Both the position numbers and the translations under genes were made by a program. The notes beneath the pieces were generated by a model that did no database searches, was not told the origin of the DNA, and saw only the letters and a list, made by a program, of their open reading frames with translations. This document shows, piece by piece, positions 45,337 to 58,388 of a stretch of DNA of 64,000 nucleotides. Each line of letters begins with the position of its first letter. Within the stretch, counting starts at the first letter, position 1. Source of the stretch: Iris pallida (lineage: Eukaryota; Streptophyta; Magnoliopsida; Asparagales; Iridaceae). The DNA is taken from contig JANAVB010033216.1 in NCBI GenBank assembly GCA_029216955.1, forward strand, positions 6,385,138-6,449,137. Reading direction: 5' to 3'.

Positions 45337-48300
45337 TGTCACGACCCGGTCCCAATTGCTTGGGTCGAATCGGATCATGCCCAGCCTGCACCGTTGTTGA
45401 GACGGCGGCAGTAAGCTGTTCAGTAGCAGGTAACCATACAACAACACTATATTTGTCACAACTCAACATTCGGAAATTTAAAACTTTATTAAACTTTTAC
45501 ATGAAATAAAAGATACAACTTAAACCATTTTTTTTATACATCATGAATAAAAGAAAACTCTAGGCAAACAGCTCAGCAATCTCGAATTCCTCGTCTTGGG
45601 ATCGCGTAACAAAGCCTCATCAGTGATACCTAAAATGTTGGGTCTCCAGTCAGGAGGGAGCAAAGTACAATTACGAATATCCAATAATTCAAATAATAAT
45701 TTGAAATTTGCAATGTTAAACAATTTAAAATACTTTAACAATATTTTTCACAATTCTACAATTGAAAACAATGTGATTTGAGTAGGTAACGAACTATGAC
45801 CGGCTTGGGATGATTCAATTATATCCTAATGATATGGTCCGGCCTATCCCCATGTATATGAGGAATCAGCTCGCACAATCAATGATGCAATATAGGGGTA
45901 TTGGTCATAGACGCTACACTACTCCCCCAATATCCCGAGTCAATCAGATTCAATCAATGAGTCAATATTCGAACTCTAAGAGAGAGTTCCGTGTAGCAAT
46001 GTGATTTAAAATTGCAATAAAACAATTACTAGATAAATTACCAAATAGACATAACTGCACTTGCCTTGTATTAGATTGACTGGAAGAACGAGTCGGTACC
46101 GAGGAGGAACGTCAGTTGTAACTTCGAGTTCCTACAATTGAAAACTCGACTTAGATTCCTGAATAACCAGACTAAGTGTGCTAGTTGCAATCTCTAGTAG
46201 TAAGTCCTAGTCAGGTTTTAAGTTGTATTAATTTACAGCTAACGATTACGTCGCAACTACATGCGTTGATTAAGCCGGTTAATTGAATTATTTGGAAAAT
46301 CACGAGAATCGATTACAATTTGGAAAATTGCAAGAATCAATTACAATTTGGAAAACTTTGTGTTTTCATAATATGTATATAAAATACAGTTTTCTTTTAG
46401 TGACAAACAGTGAATTAATAATATTTTATTTATTTTAGCTAAACTCGTAATTAAGCCGTAAATTACGTCCTATCTACGAATATGAAATCAATCCAAAATC
46501 CACCCAAATCACATCCACCAGAAAAAGAAAAGAAAATAACTACGCTACACAAATACATGGGCACAACTACTGGTCCTAGGGTGGGCTTATGCCCGATACA
46601 TCTTTCTTTTACATTAAATAAGAAAATGACTGAATTATTAAATAAAATACAGAATTTAAATGACTATAATATTTAGCCTAAAAATAAAATAATAAATAAA
46701 AGAAAACTAGGAGTCTCAGACTCGGTCCTTTTCCTCAAAATTCGGTTTATGCCTCAACGTCCGGTCGGACCGGTGCGTTTGCATTTCGCCGGGGCCCACA
46801 GACCGGTACGGTCGTCGCCCGAAAATCGGTTTAGAAAATCATTTTCGAAAGCCAGTTTTGAAATCAATTAAAAATATAATTTTGTAAAAATTGGGCAGCA
46901 CTTCCTCTATTCCGGGACAAACCCAAAACTGGGAAGCGCGCCAACAAACACCTGCAAAATGTCCCAAACCAGGGAAAATCCATTTCCAACCAAAATGGTC
47001 CACAGAAATATCCACCAAAATTCCAACACCATAGAAATAATTCCCGAAAAGTCCGGGAATCCAATATCAACCAATTCACACCAACACAGCAAGTAAAAAC
47101 ACAGGAAAATCAAACTAACGCAGCTAAACGAAAATTATAACGCAGCTATCCAGATTCCAGAGAGGGAACCGGGGGACCGATCTATCATCATCGACTCACG
47201 GGAGGGACGAACTACTCTGATTAACAGAAATTACCAAGATCCGTTGGTCAGGGAGCCACAGGATAATCTCGGGAAAGGAATCCGAACTAAGTCGGCAGCA
47301 AGTAGAAGTTCTGAACCGCGGGAAAGTCCACGGACAGCAGAAAATCCACGGGAACAGCAAAGAACCGCGGGAAAGGGTGCTGGAAATCCACAGGGAGGGT
47401 TTCCGGACAGCAACGACGACAGCGGGGCACGCTGACGCGACGGGGAGCTGCTGGCCACAGGGGGTGGCGCTGGCGCGGAGCACGCCGGGGCGCGGGGGCG
47501 TCGACGGACGGCGGACGGGGCGGCGGCCTCGGGATGGCCGCGGGGCAACCCCGCCGGAGGGCTCGGGGCTGCTGCGCGGGAAGGAGTTAGCCACGGAGGG
47601 TGGCGGGCGGCCTCGGGAACACTCGTCGGAGCTCGGGACAGCGCCGTGCTAGGCGGATCTGGCCGAAAAGGGCGGATCTGGGAGTCCGCCGGCTGGAGGA
47701 GGCGGGTCTCGGGGACGGGTCGGGCGGCCGGGGAGGTCGCACGCCTGGGAATGGCCGGTGGGGTACGGCTCGCGGGGAGGCCGGGCTAGGGCTCCGGCGG
47801 ACGGCTGGCGCGGGGAGCCGCGCGGTCGGGGGCGCTGGACAGCGCAGCGGGGCCGCGGAGGGGGCGGCGGAGCACCGACGGGCGCGGGGTGGCACTGTCG
47901 GCCGGGGAGAAGGCTGCGCGCGGGGACGCGGCGCCGAGCTCGAGGGTGGCGCGCCGGAGAATGGCGCGGTCGGCGGTGAACTCAGGGAGGAGGGGATTAG
48001 GGGGTTCCTCTCCAGAGAAGAACTCGGTGAGAGAGAGAGGGTGGTTGTTCGGGGAGAGAGAGAGGTTTGATCGTGAGTTAGGTGAGGGGAAGTTGTTACT
48101 GTGAGAGAGGGAGAGATGCTTATTTCTCTGTGAGGGAGTGGGGGAAAAAATGGGAAGAGTAATAATGAAGGTGGGGAATGAAAGGTTGTGATGTATTAAA
48201 AGAGTTAAGTTGGGGAGTTACAGAAATGAGGGGTTTGAGGAGTTACGAAAATGAAGGGGTGAGTTGCTGGGTTGTAACGTGTGTGGTAAAGAGAAATAGG

Positions 48301-48649
48301 AGGAGAGAAAAAATAGGAAGGGGTTTACTTGGTCGTGTGTGGACAGCAGTTGCTGGTCCTACGGGACCAGCAAATAATATTTATTTTATTTTTTTTTATT
48401 AGTAAAAACTAACCAAGTCAAACCAGATTTTAAAAGGGAAATGGAATAGGGCTCAGGCCTGGGTCTGGGCTCGGACTCGGGTCTGGGTCCGAAAGTCAAA
48501 AAGCCAAGTTGTAATATTTTCGAAATCATTTTCCACTCAAAGATATTTAATAATATTAATATTAATAATAATAATAATTTTAGAAAACTCTAATTAATAA
48601 CACAAAAATCTTATTTAAATAAATAGCTACAAAAATAATGGGTTTCACA
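45337..48649 (-). repeat. 5' LTR of E3
   Basis: 3313 bp, nearly identical to 38665-41976. Contains the CpG-rich centre at about 47.27-48.07 kb. Followed by TSD cctat at 48650-48654. Confidence 0.95.
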
Positions 48650-49351
48650 CCTATACTCTAACATTGTGTTTTAAATATCGGGATTGACATGTGAACGGCT
48701 GTAGGTAATACGGCACACCGCACACTCGGCTAAGTGTGGGATGGCTATCGTTCCAGTATAATTCCAAAGGAGTGGTTCCAGTATTTGGGTATTTCCACGC
48801 CCAGCAAGTACAAGTGAATCCATAACCCGACACGAAAATAGGTATAAGTCCAGCCAGTACACGAATGTTTCCAGTAAATGATTCCAGGGTGGTTCCAGTA
48901 GGTGGTTCCAGAAATATAGGCCAGACATGAATAAGTGAGTGTCGCATGAAATGGATCCAGTAATATCAAATCGTGTTTGTAATATAGAATTAAATAGAAC
49001 TAGCTACAACTGAAGTACTGTAAACGACAAGTAAATGGAAGAACTATCAGAGAATGTACTCGCCTGCTACTCTGAAAAGAGTAGTGTAATATTAGATGTC
49101 TGCATCGGAGTCACAATGTCCTAAATAGAGCAGTATAGGTTATAGTGTGTTTAAAACAAGGTAAATGATGTTTATGATGCAATCTACATAATTTCTAGGC
49201 CAATCTAGGCTAAAGTCAAACTTGGGTCAACCTTGGTCAATTACACTAGTCAACTAGGTCAATCCTAGTCCAGTCAAGTCTCACTAGGCCTAACCAAGCC
49301 TAGGCTAGCATTCACACACATCCACAATGCTACACGACTAACTTCATACAA

Positions 49352-49352
49352 G

Positions 49353-49432
<80 letters not shown>
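49352..49432. repeat. (AT)n microsatellite
   Basis: About 80 bp of uninterrupted AT dinucleotides. A second run is at 49540-49592, followed by (GA)n. The matching runs in the other LTR (55475-55560 and 55687-55768) differ in length. Confidence 0.95.
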
Positions 49433-49439
<7 letters not shown>

Positions 49440-49530
49440 ATTTATATAGGCATAAGTACATAGGCATACCCATAAATCACATTATATACACTATACATGC
49501 AGATGGGGAGAAGGGACAGAGTGTCAACAT

Positions 49531-49609
<79 letters not shown>

Positions 49610-52350
49610 TAGAGGGGATGCCATAGCATCAAAGTGTATATGTAAGGTATCAATGTTAGGCAATGCGTGAGTGTAAAGAATGCAATGTGTATAGTGACAT
49701 GTGTGTGTGCATATATGTGTGTGTGTCTTGGGTGAGTGAGTGAATTCAGGAATTAGGGGTTCTCAGTTTTGTAGATAGGAGTGTATGTCAATCCTCAGGT
49801 TTTGGGCTAGGGTGTAACCATGTGTGTGTAGAAAACATGGTCTTATAGGCTAACCAACTCTACTCTAACTAACTATAATCTATAACCATGTATAGTAAGG
49901 TATAACACAATACATAACTTCAACATCCCATTTAACCTTACATGCCAACTCTCACATGTGACATATCTATATACCATATTCTATACTCTATGACACATCA
50001 CCTATATACATATATAAGGCTAAAACATCCCTCAACCAATGCTACCTTACCCTCATATCCTAGATCACATTATACTATATAATCCTTTAGCATTATCAAA
50101 CCTCCAAGCCTAAGTCTCTACCACTGAGCCAACTCTCATATGCTATCTAATATCCAATGTCCCTCATCATAGGGACTGAATCCAACACTTAACACAATCC
50201 CTTCTACTGCTGCAATGCCACTGCTACTGCTGCAATGCCAAGGCAAATGCCCAAATGGCTGGCCAAAGCCAGTAATTTCAAACCCTACTACTGGCCACTG
50301 CTCCTTCTGCTTCTAGCTACTGCTGCCTACTCTACAGCACTCTCACACAAGGTAAACCTACTGCCAACTGAGCTCACTGCTCAAGCACTGCTAGCAGCTG
50401 CTAGAGGCCAGGCCAAGGAAATCCAAGCTCAACTCAGGGAGCCAAGTCCCTGCTACTGCTACTCAGGATACCAACCCCAATCCAAAACTTCTCTCTTCTC
50501 AGGTATCTCATTACCTGTCAGTGGATTCAAAACCCAGGATCCCATGGATCCCAACCATCACAATACTCAATTTATACTTAACATATCAAACAAAACCCTC
50601 ACTATCAACATTAACTATACTAAATCTAATATACTAACTTAAAACCCAACTTGGAAACTTATCAAAACTCAACCCAGGTAATTAGATGGAACTCATTTGA
50701 AATTGAATTGAACACTTAGAATATTTGAATCAGTAAACAAAATGTATCAGTAAAAATCAATAGGTAAACCCAGTTCAGTTGAAAACCTAACAATGCCTAA
50801 CACAATGTTCAGGAATTAAACACTGGAAATTTTGAATAAAAAATCAGTTTTAACATGGGAATCAAAATCAGGATTTCAAACAGGAATGTATCAGTCAACC
50901 TGTTGGACAGCCCCAACTCCATATTCGAAATCCAAAACTTAACACAAATCAAAATCCATTACTTAAATGCAAATCCTAAACCACAGGGAATTTAAATATA
51001 GCAATAAACTTAACAGTGACTGACCAACCTAACAGTGACCTTGTGTATCAGTCGACTAATACAGTGCATTCCCACATTCAAAAAAATCTATTCTCGTGTA
51101 ACCAACCTAATCTAACATGAAAAACCTATCTAGCTGTGGCTAATACACATGTATGAATCAGTTATGGCAAGTTAATCATCAATTTAACATCAGTTTCCAG
51201 GTTTTGAGTTGAAACAATGTACATTGAATCTTAAATTCGAATCCAATCCAAAGCACACTCAAAAATGAAATCAACATACCAAATCAAATCGAACCAAATG
51301 ATTCAAAATCATCATACAACATGTGTCAGAGGGGAAGTGTCACACATGTGTCAAACACGTGTCCAAAACCGTGTCTAATGTGTAGAAACGAAGTGTCAAA
51401 AAGGGAAACCCAACAGTGACAGAACTGTCAGGTAAGGCTGTCTCGTGCAGCCATGTCGTATCCGATTGGACACGACTCAGTGCTCGAGACGAGCCGTGCT
51501 CTTGTACAGTGACACATGGGATATAGGGCTAGGTTTCTAGTGGCTTCCAACGTGTCCACGTGAACCGTGGTGTCGTGTCGAACCGCGTATCAGTGGCTCG
51601 TACGTGCGCGTGTGTGCGTGTGGTCGAGACAGTGCGGTCGGGATTTCTTCTAATCCACTCAACGAAATCATCTCAAATTTTGTGTGCACAGTGTCAGTCA
51701 TTGCCCGCACCCACACACCAATTTTTAGGTGTCGGGGTACCGTGTCGTGTCCGCTAGGGCACCCGAGCAGCAGGACAATGCACGAGGCCTGTGCATGGTA
51801 TCGTGCGTGCGGTGCGTGTCCGATTTGGACACGAAATATGCAAAAACGTGCTCAGTCCTTAACAAAATTAATGTACACATCAAGAGCTTCGAAAACATGT
51901 AATTAGTTTTGGAAAATACGAAAATTCATTTCATTGCGACATTTCGTCGAACACCTATACATACACTATGACACGTGTCCGATACGGACACCAAACGGAC
52001 ACGAAATAGACCCAACCTTCAGGGACAACTAGGGCACTCCTAGATCTAGCCCTAAATGCAAAGAAAACAGAATATTAATACAATTTGAGGAGTTTTACCT
52101 ATAGGTGCAAATAGCATGATAAAGCTCCAAATGGGGGATTCCTCTTTGATAGCCAATGCTCCCAAATTGTCCCAAGGCTGGGATTACTCTCCATACACAG
52201 GAAATAGAAGGGTATTAGGCTCTAATGCAAGAAACTAGAGTGGAAAATGATTTAAAATGGAGAATCTATGGAATGGGGAAGAATAGACAAACCTTTCTTT
52301 TTCCTATGTGCTCTTTTAATACAAAAGAGGCAAGAACTAATTAGGAGATT

Positions 52351-52357
52351 ATTTATA
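52351..52357 (-). promoter_or_regulatory. Possible TATA box of E4 3' LTR
   Basis: Minus strand TATAAATAA, conserved in the other LTR at 58804-58810, about 570 bp from the LTR start (TGTGACACCC). Position fits a U3 promoter. Confidence 0.5.
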
Positions 52358-52923
52358 GGGAAGGGAATGACCTAGTGGCTGGTCATAAAGAAAAGAATTA
52401 GGGTTAGGGTTTCACTAATGGGCTATGGGCCAAGTTGTACTAGCTAACTAGCTCAAGTCCTTAGCCTTCGGTCCAATGCAAAAATCCTCCTATTCTCTTC
52501 ATGAAACTTAGCCAACTTAAGTCAACCAAGACCAACTTGAGTTAGATTAGGGTCCATACCATGTTAACTAAGTCACCAAAGTCAAGGTCAAAATCTAGGA
52601 CAGTCTCTTAAGTGACAGCTAGTCAAAAGTCAAATTAACTACCACCCATGTAATAATTCATAAAATAATTCAAGGAGGTCAAATGACCAAAATACCCTCA
52701 TGCTCAAAAGTAGAAATAAATTATCCTAATGACATGGTCAGGCTCTAGGTCAGACAGTCTCTCAGGTTACACTAGCAAGGCATCAAAATCACAAGCCATG
52801 ACTTAAAACAGTTTTAAATTGATTAGAAATCACCAAAATCATAATGTGAGTTAAATACAAATAAATAATAATTATAAATACAAAATTTCAAAAATACCCT
52901 CATTTCAGAAATTGGGTGTCACA

Positions 52924-53927
52924 AGTCTACCCCCTTAGAAAAATTTCGTCCTCGAAATTAAGATGATCGCACCCTTCCAAGGTTAAACCCCCAATCAATC
53001 AAAGTCGAAGCAACACAATCCTACTGGTCTTGATTCCACAGTCTCGAACAGGGTAGCTACACTATCTAGCAATCACAAGCAATATCCTGGCAGGTACTAA
53101 GGGAAATCACACAACAGGATGGAAGAAAGAACAGGGAAGACATACCTGCTAACCCGTCACCCGTAGCGTCGGTATGCTCGACTGTGAGCGCAAAAGCCCT
53201 GCCCCTCTGGGGTGTATCCCTCTGATGGTGCGGGGCACGGTGCTGTGCTACAGGTGGCCTAGCTCCCGCTATCTAATCCATGACACTCAAGTAATATCCA
53301 TCCTGATATTCCACTCAATTATACTAGGGCACCATCTATATGGTATCTATTCTGCAATCTGATAATCATACTCGTCTATCCAGAACCATGTTACCAGAAT
53401 CCTCGTCACACCATTAAGTATGGCTGCGATAATCCATAGAGTCCACAACAAATGTACATACCTCTAGAATCATGGTATTTTAAAATTTTTGCATTGCCGC
53501 TAGCTTGGCTACGAAAACTTTAAATTCCCACACCCGAGAAATATATCCAAAATCAGACTCTATCTTATCGCCCAACCAGCTGATATGGCTGTAGAAGACT
53601 CTAGATTCCATGACTGAGGCAACCTAGCCCATAATGTTATCTTGGTAGAAAATCAAGTCAATACTGAATACCAAGAATCAGTTCAACGATGAATCAAGGA
53701 AGATAGATAGATACTGTCAGAATCGAATTTCAAGATAGTTTATAATGAGATTCTCAAGGGTCATCCCAGGAATCGTCTCAAGTAGTCCTAACTGTGATTG
53801 AGTACCTCTCCGTTAAAGCCTATCTCTCAATCCTATTGCAGGCTCGCAGCAGTACAACTAAGTCGCCGTACTACCGCGATATCGCACTAATGCGACTCTC
53901 GACCTGCATGGGCCACCACTAAAAATG
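52924..53927 (-). other. E4 internal region (1.0 kb), non-coding
   Basis: Bounded by the polypurine block (minus AATTTCGAGGACGAAATT then AAGGGGGTAGACT, 52924-52962) and the primer-site 19-mer (53901-53919). No frame above 62 codons and no gag or pol motif. It retains only the signals needed for reverse transcription, and perhaps packaging. Confidence 0.85.
53901..53919 (-). promoter_or_regulatory. Putative primer-binding site of E4
   Basis: The shared 19-mer in reverse complement, eight bases from the LTR edge at 53928. Confidence 0.6.
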
Positions 53928-55471
53928 TGTCACGACCCGCACCCACTATGAGGGTACGAGCACGTAACAACGCCCAGCCTACGCTGCAGTGTCGGCGATA
54001 GAACGCTGTTCTAGGTCACTATATAACCAACAAATCACGCAATTATATAATGTACCTGTCAACATATCAACTCCGAACGGAGGACAAGTATAGATATGAT
54101 GTAATCTCAATCACAGTCTAAGCACGATATGATAACACAGAAGATTATAACTAAAACTAAATAACAACAATAAACCAACTACTAAATAATATAATCTCAG
54201 ACAATCTCAAACTACATAACTCAACTTATTTACAACTCAAGTTCTAAAGCATGAAAACTAAAATAAGACAACTAGCTAATCTTCCGATCACTCCTGAGTG
54301 TCAGGGCCAAAGGTAGCTAAGCCATCTCCTGGTCCATAATATGTAGGGCATGTGTCCTCAGGGCAATCATCTGTAAAAATTTTACAGGTACAGTCAGCAC
54401 AGGAACGAGTACAATTCATCAAAAAATTCCAAGTAAATGACAGAGAACTATAAAGCAGTTATAGACAGTTACATTGATGAATCATGGCAGTTTTATACAG
54501 GTAATGATATAGAGAACAGTTAAGGTACAAGAAAAGGAAAGTAACTAAACAAGAAGAGAATCATGGCAATGAAGACTGTAAATATAATCTAGCTGAACTA
54601 TAGTAGCATGATATAAGTCCAGACAGTATAATAAGAGTCATGTGTGAGTCCAGACAATGTAATCTAATACCAGGTGATTCCAACACGAGATGAGTCTGGT
54701 ATAAGGTGAGTCCAGTCAGTGATCAAAGGTTGCAGGGTGAGTCCAGCCTATACTCTAACAGTGTGTTTTAATTATCGGGATCGACATGTGAACGGCTGTA
54801 GGTAATACGGCACACCGCACACTCGGCCAAGTGTGGGATGGCTATCGTTCCAGTATAATTTCAAGGGAGTGGTTCCAGTATTTGTGTATGTTCATATGCC
54901 TATTCCAATATTTTCCCGCCCAGCAAGTACAAGTGAATCCATAACCCGACACGAAAATAGGTATAAGTCTAGCCAGTACACGAATGGTTCCAGTAAATGA
55001 TTCTAGGGTGGTTTCAGTAGGTGGTTCCAGAAATAGAGGCCAGACACGAATAAGTGAGTGTCGCATGAAATGGATCCAGTAATATCAAATCGTGTTTGTA
55101 ATATAGAATCAAATAGAACTAGCTACAACTGAAGAACAGTAAACGACAAGTAAATGGAAGAACTATCAGAGAATGTACTCGCTTGCTACTCTGAAAAGAG
55201 TAGTGTAATATCAGATGTCTGCACTGGAGTCACAATGTCCTAAATAGAGCAGTATAGGTTATAGTGTATTTAAAACAAGGTAAATGATGTTTATGATGCA
55301 ATCTATATAATTTCTAGGCCAATCTAGGCTAAAGTCAAACTTGGGTCAACCTTGGTCAATTACACTAGTCAACTAGGTCAATCCTAGTCCAGTCAAGTCT
55401 CACTAGGCCTAACCAAGCCTAGGCTAGCATTCACACACATCCACAATGCTACACGACTAACTTCATACAAG

Positions 55472-55474
<3 letters not shown>

Positions 55475-55560
<86 letters not shown>
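55475..55560. repeat. (AT)n microsatellite in E4 5' LTR
   Basis: Uninterrupted AT repeat; a second one of similar size lies at 55687-55768. Allele lengths differ from the other LTR, as expected for dinucleotide repeats. Confidence 0.95.
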
Positions 55561-55561
<1 letters not shown>

Positions 55562-55678
55562 CATATATACACATAATTTATATAGGCATAAGTACATAGG
55601 CATACCCATAAATCACATTATATACACTATACATGCAGATGGGGAGAAGGGAAAGAGTGTCAACATACACATACACAT

Positions 55679-55768
<90 letters not shown>

Positions 55769-58038
55769 CATCAAAGTGTATAGTGACATGTGTGAGTGTA
55801 AAGAATGCAATGTGTAGAGTGACATGTGTGTGTATCTTGGGTGAGTGAGTGAATTAAGGAATTAGGGGTTCTCAGTTTTGTAGATAGGAGTGTATGTCAA
55901 TCCTCAGGTTTTGGGCTAGGGTGTAACCATGCGTGTGTAGAGAACATGGGCTTATAGGCTAACCAATTCTACTCTAACTAACTATAATCTATAACCATGT
56001 ATAGTAAGGTATAACACAATACATAACTTCAACATCCCATTTAACCTTACATGCCAACTCTCACATGTGACATATCTATATACCATATTCTATACTCTAT
56101 GACACATCACCTATATACATATATAAGGCTAAAACATCCCTCAACCAATGCTACCTTACCCTCATATCCTAGATCACATTATACTATATAATCCTTTAGC
56201 ATTATCAAACCCCCAAGCCTAAGTCTCTACCACTGAGCCAACTCTCATATGCTATCTAATATCCAATGTCTCTCATCATAGGGACTGAATCCAACACTTA
56301 ACACAATCCCTTCTACTGCTGCAATGCCACTGCTACTGCTGTAATGCCAAGGCAAATGCCCAAATGGCTGGCCAAAGCCAGCAATTTTAAACCCTGCTAC
56401 TGGCCACTGCTCCTCCTGCTTCTAGCTATTGCTGCCTAATCTACAGCACTCTCACACAAGGTAAACCTACTGCCAACTGAGCTCACTGCTCAAGCACTGC
56501 TAGCAGCTGCTAGAGGCCAGGCCAAGGAAATCCAAGCTCAACTCAGGGAGCCAAGTCCCTGCTACTGCTACTCAGGATACCAACCCCAATCCAAAACTTC
56601 TCTCTTCTCATGTATCTCATTACCTATCAGTGGATTCAAAACCCAGGATCCCATGGATCCCAACCATCACAATACTCAATTTATACTTAACATATCAAAC
56701 AAAACCCTCACTATCAACATTAACTATACTAAATCTAATATACTAACTTAAAACCCAACTTGGAAACTTATCAAAACTCAACCCAGGTAATTAGATGGAA
56801 CTCATTTGAAATTGAATTGAACACTTGGAATATTTGAATTAGTAAACAAAATGTATCAGTAAAAATCAATAGGTAAACCCAGTTCAGTTGAAAACCTAAC
56901 AATGCCTAACACAATGTTCAGGAATTAAACAATGGAAATTTAGAATAAAAAATCAGTTTTAACATGGGAATCAAAATCAGGATTTCAAACAGGAATGTAT
57001 CAGTCAACCTGTTGGACAGCCCCAACTCCATATTCGAAATCCAAAACTTAACACAAATCAAAATCCATTACTTAAATGCAAATACTAAACCACAGGGAAT
57101 TTAAACATAGCAATAAACTTAACAGTGACTGACCAACCTAACAGTGACCTTGTGTATCAGTCGACTAATACAGTGCATTCCCACATTCAAAAAAATCTAT
57201 TCTCGTGTAACCAACCTAATCTAACATGAAAAACCTATCTAGCTGTGGCTAATACACATGTATGAATCAGTTATGGCAAGTTAATCATCAATTTAACATC
57301 AGTTTCCAGGTTTTGAGTTGAAACAATGTACATTGAATCTTAAATTCGAATCCAATCCAAAGCACACTCGAAAATGAAATCAACATACCAAATCAAATCG
57401 AACCAAATCATTCAAAATCATCATACAACATGTGTCAGAGGGGAAGTGTCACACATGTGTCAAACACGTGTCCAAAACCGTGTCTAATGTGTGGAAACGA
57501 AGTGTCAAAAAGGGAAACTCGACAGTGACAGAACTGTCAGGTAAGGCTGTCTCGTGCAGCCATGTCGTGTCCGATTGGACACGACTCAGTGCTCGAGACG
57601 AGCCGTGCTCTTGCACAGAGACACATGGAATATAGGGCTAGGTTTCTAGTGGCCTGCAACGTGTCCACGTGAACCGTGGTGTCGTGTCAAACCGCGTATC
57701 AGTGGCTCGTACGTGCGCGTGTGTGCGTGTGGTCGAGACAGTGCGGTTGGGATTTCTTCTAATCCACTCAACGAAATCATCTCAAATTTTGTGTGCACAG
57801 TGTCAGTCATTGCCCGCACCCCCACACCAATTTTTAGGTGTCGGGGGTACCGTGTCGTGTCCGCTAGGGCACCCGAGCAGCAGGACACTGCACGAGGCCT
57901 GTGCACGGTATCGTGCGTGCGGTACGTGTCCGATTTGGACACGAAATGTGCAAAAACGTGCTCAGTCCTTAACAAAATTAATGTACACATCAAGAGCTTC
58001 GAAAACATGTAATTAGTTTTGGAAAATACGAAAATTCG

Positions 58039-58388
58039 TGGAATAGAATAACCTGGTTGAAGCGTAATGATCATACGTTTGTAATGCATTGTATGTCCCA
58101 TAGGGTGGATCTCGAAAGATATGAAAGATCTCCCTCCAAGCCGTACATACGACTTTCATCGAATACGGCTTTCCACAGAATTCTATATGTATCTATGAGA
58201 TCGAGTATGGAATTCTGTTTACTCACTTGAAATTGAGTATCCGTTTCCCTCCTTTTCCTGCTAGGATTGGAAATCCTGTATTTTACATATCCATACGATC
58301 GAGTCCTTGGGTTTCCGAAATAGTGTAATGTAAAAAGAAGTGCTTCGAATCATTGCTATTTGACTCGGACCTGTTCTGAAAAAGTCAT
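58039..58388 (-). other. Organelle-like DNA insert with group II intron domain V
   Basis: Absent from the matching place in the other E4 LTR (about 51930), so it entered this LTR later. On the minus strand it has aagccgtattcgatgaaagt, continuing cgtatgtacggctt. This is the typical domain V hairpin of a group II intron: AGCCGTA paired with TACGGCT, and an inner TCGATGAAAGTCG. It is followed by a domain VI-like stem and then possible exon sequence. Plant nuclear genomes take up chloroplast and mitochondrial DNA. The base composition and text look chloroplast-like, but I could not name the gene. About 8 bp of the LTR (ttcatt region) is missing at the junction. Confidence 0.7.

Larger units (their letters stand above)
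38665..48649 (-). mobile_element. E3: Tekay-like LTR retrotransposon with deleted gag-pol
   Basis: Nested in the E4 3' LTR with the perfect TSD CCTAT (38660-38664 and 48650-48654). LTRs 38665-41976 and 45337-48649 (3.3 kb) are almost identical; differences by eye are of the order of 1%. Minus-strand LTR start TGTGAAACCC, end CGGGTCGTGACA. The internal region is 3.36 kb with recognisable but shortened and broken gag, RT, RNase H and integrase pieces. Recent insertion of an already defective element is the likely history. Confidence 0.95.
48655..52923 (-). repeat. 3' LTR of E4, second segment
   Basis: Continuation of the E4 3' LTR after E3. Matches 54754-59376 without the organelle-like insert. 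Holds two long (AT)n runs (49352-49432 and 49540-49592), a CTGCTACTGC-rich stretch near 50.2-50.5 kb, repeated gtgtcc/ggacac motifs (51.3-52.0 kb), and a minus-strand TATA box at 52351-52357. A 135-codon frame at 50235 is interrupted in the other LTR copy and is not called a gene. Confidence 0.93.

Noticed and set aside
50235..50642. 135-codon frame with a hydrophobic N-terminus in the E4 LTR
   Set aside because: The other LTR copy (about 56.36 kb) has an in-frame stop. No recognised domain; CTGCTACTGC repeats create the hydrophobic run by chance.
52390..52410. Telomere-like TTAGGG text (also 58850)
   Set aside because: Only two units. It is part of the LTR and present in both copies, not a telomeric array.
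57646..58101. 151-codon minus-strand frame across the organelle-like insert
   Set aside because: It joins the insert to LTR sequence and is not present in the sister LTR. A chance fusion frame.
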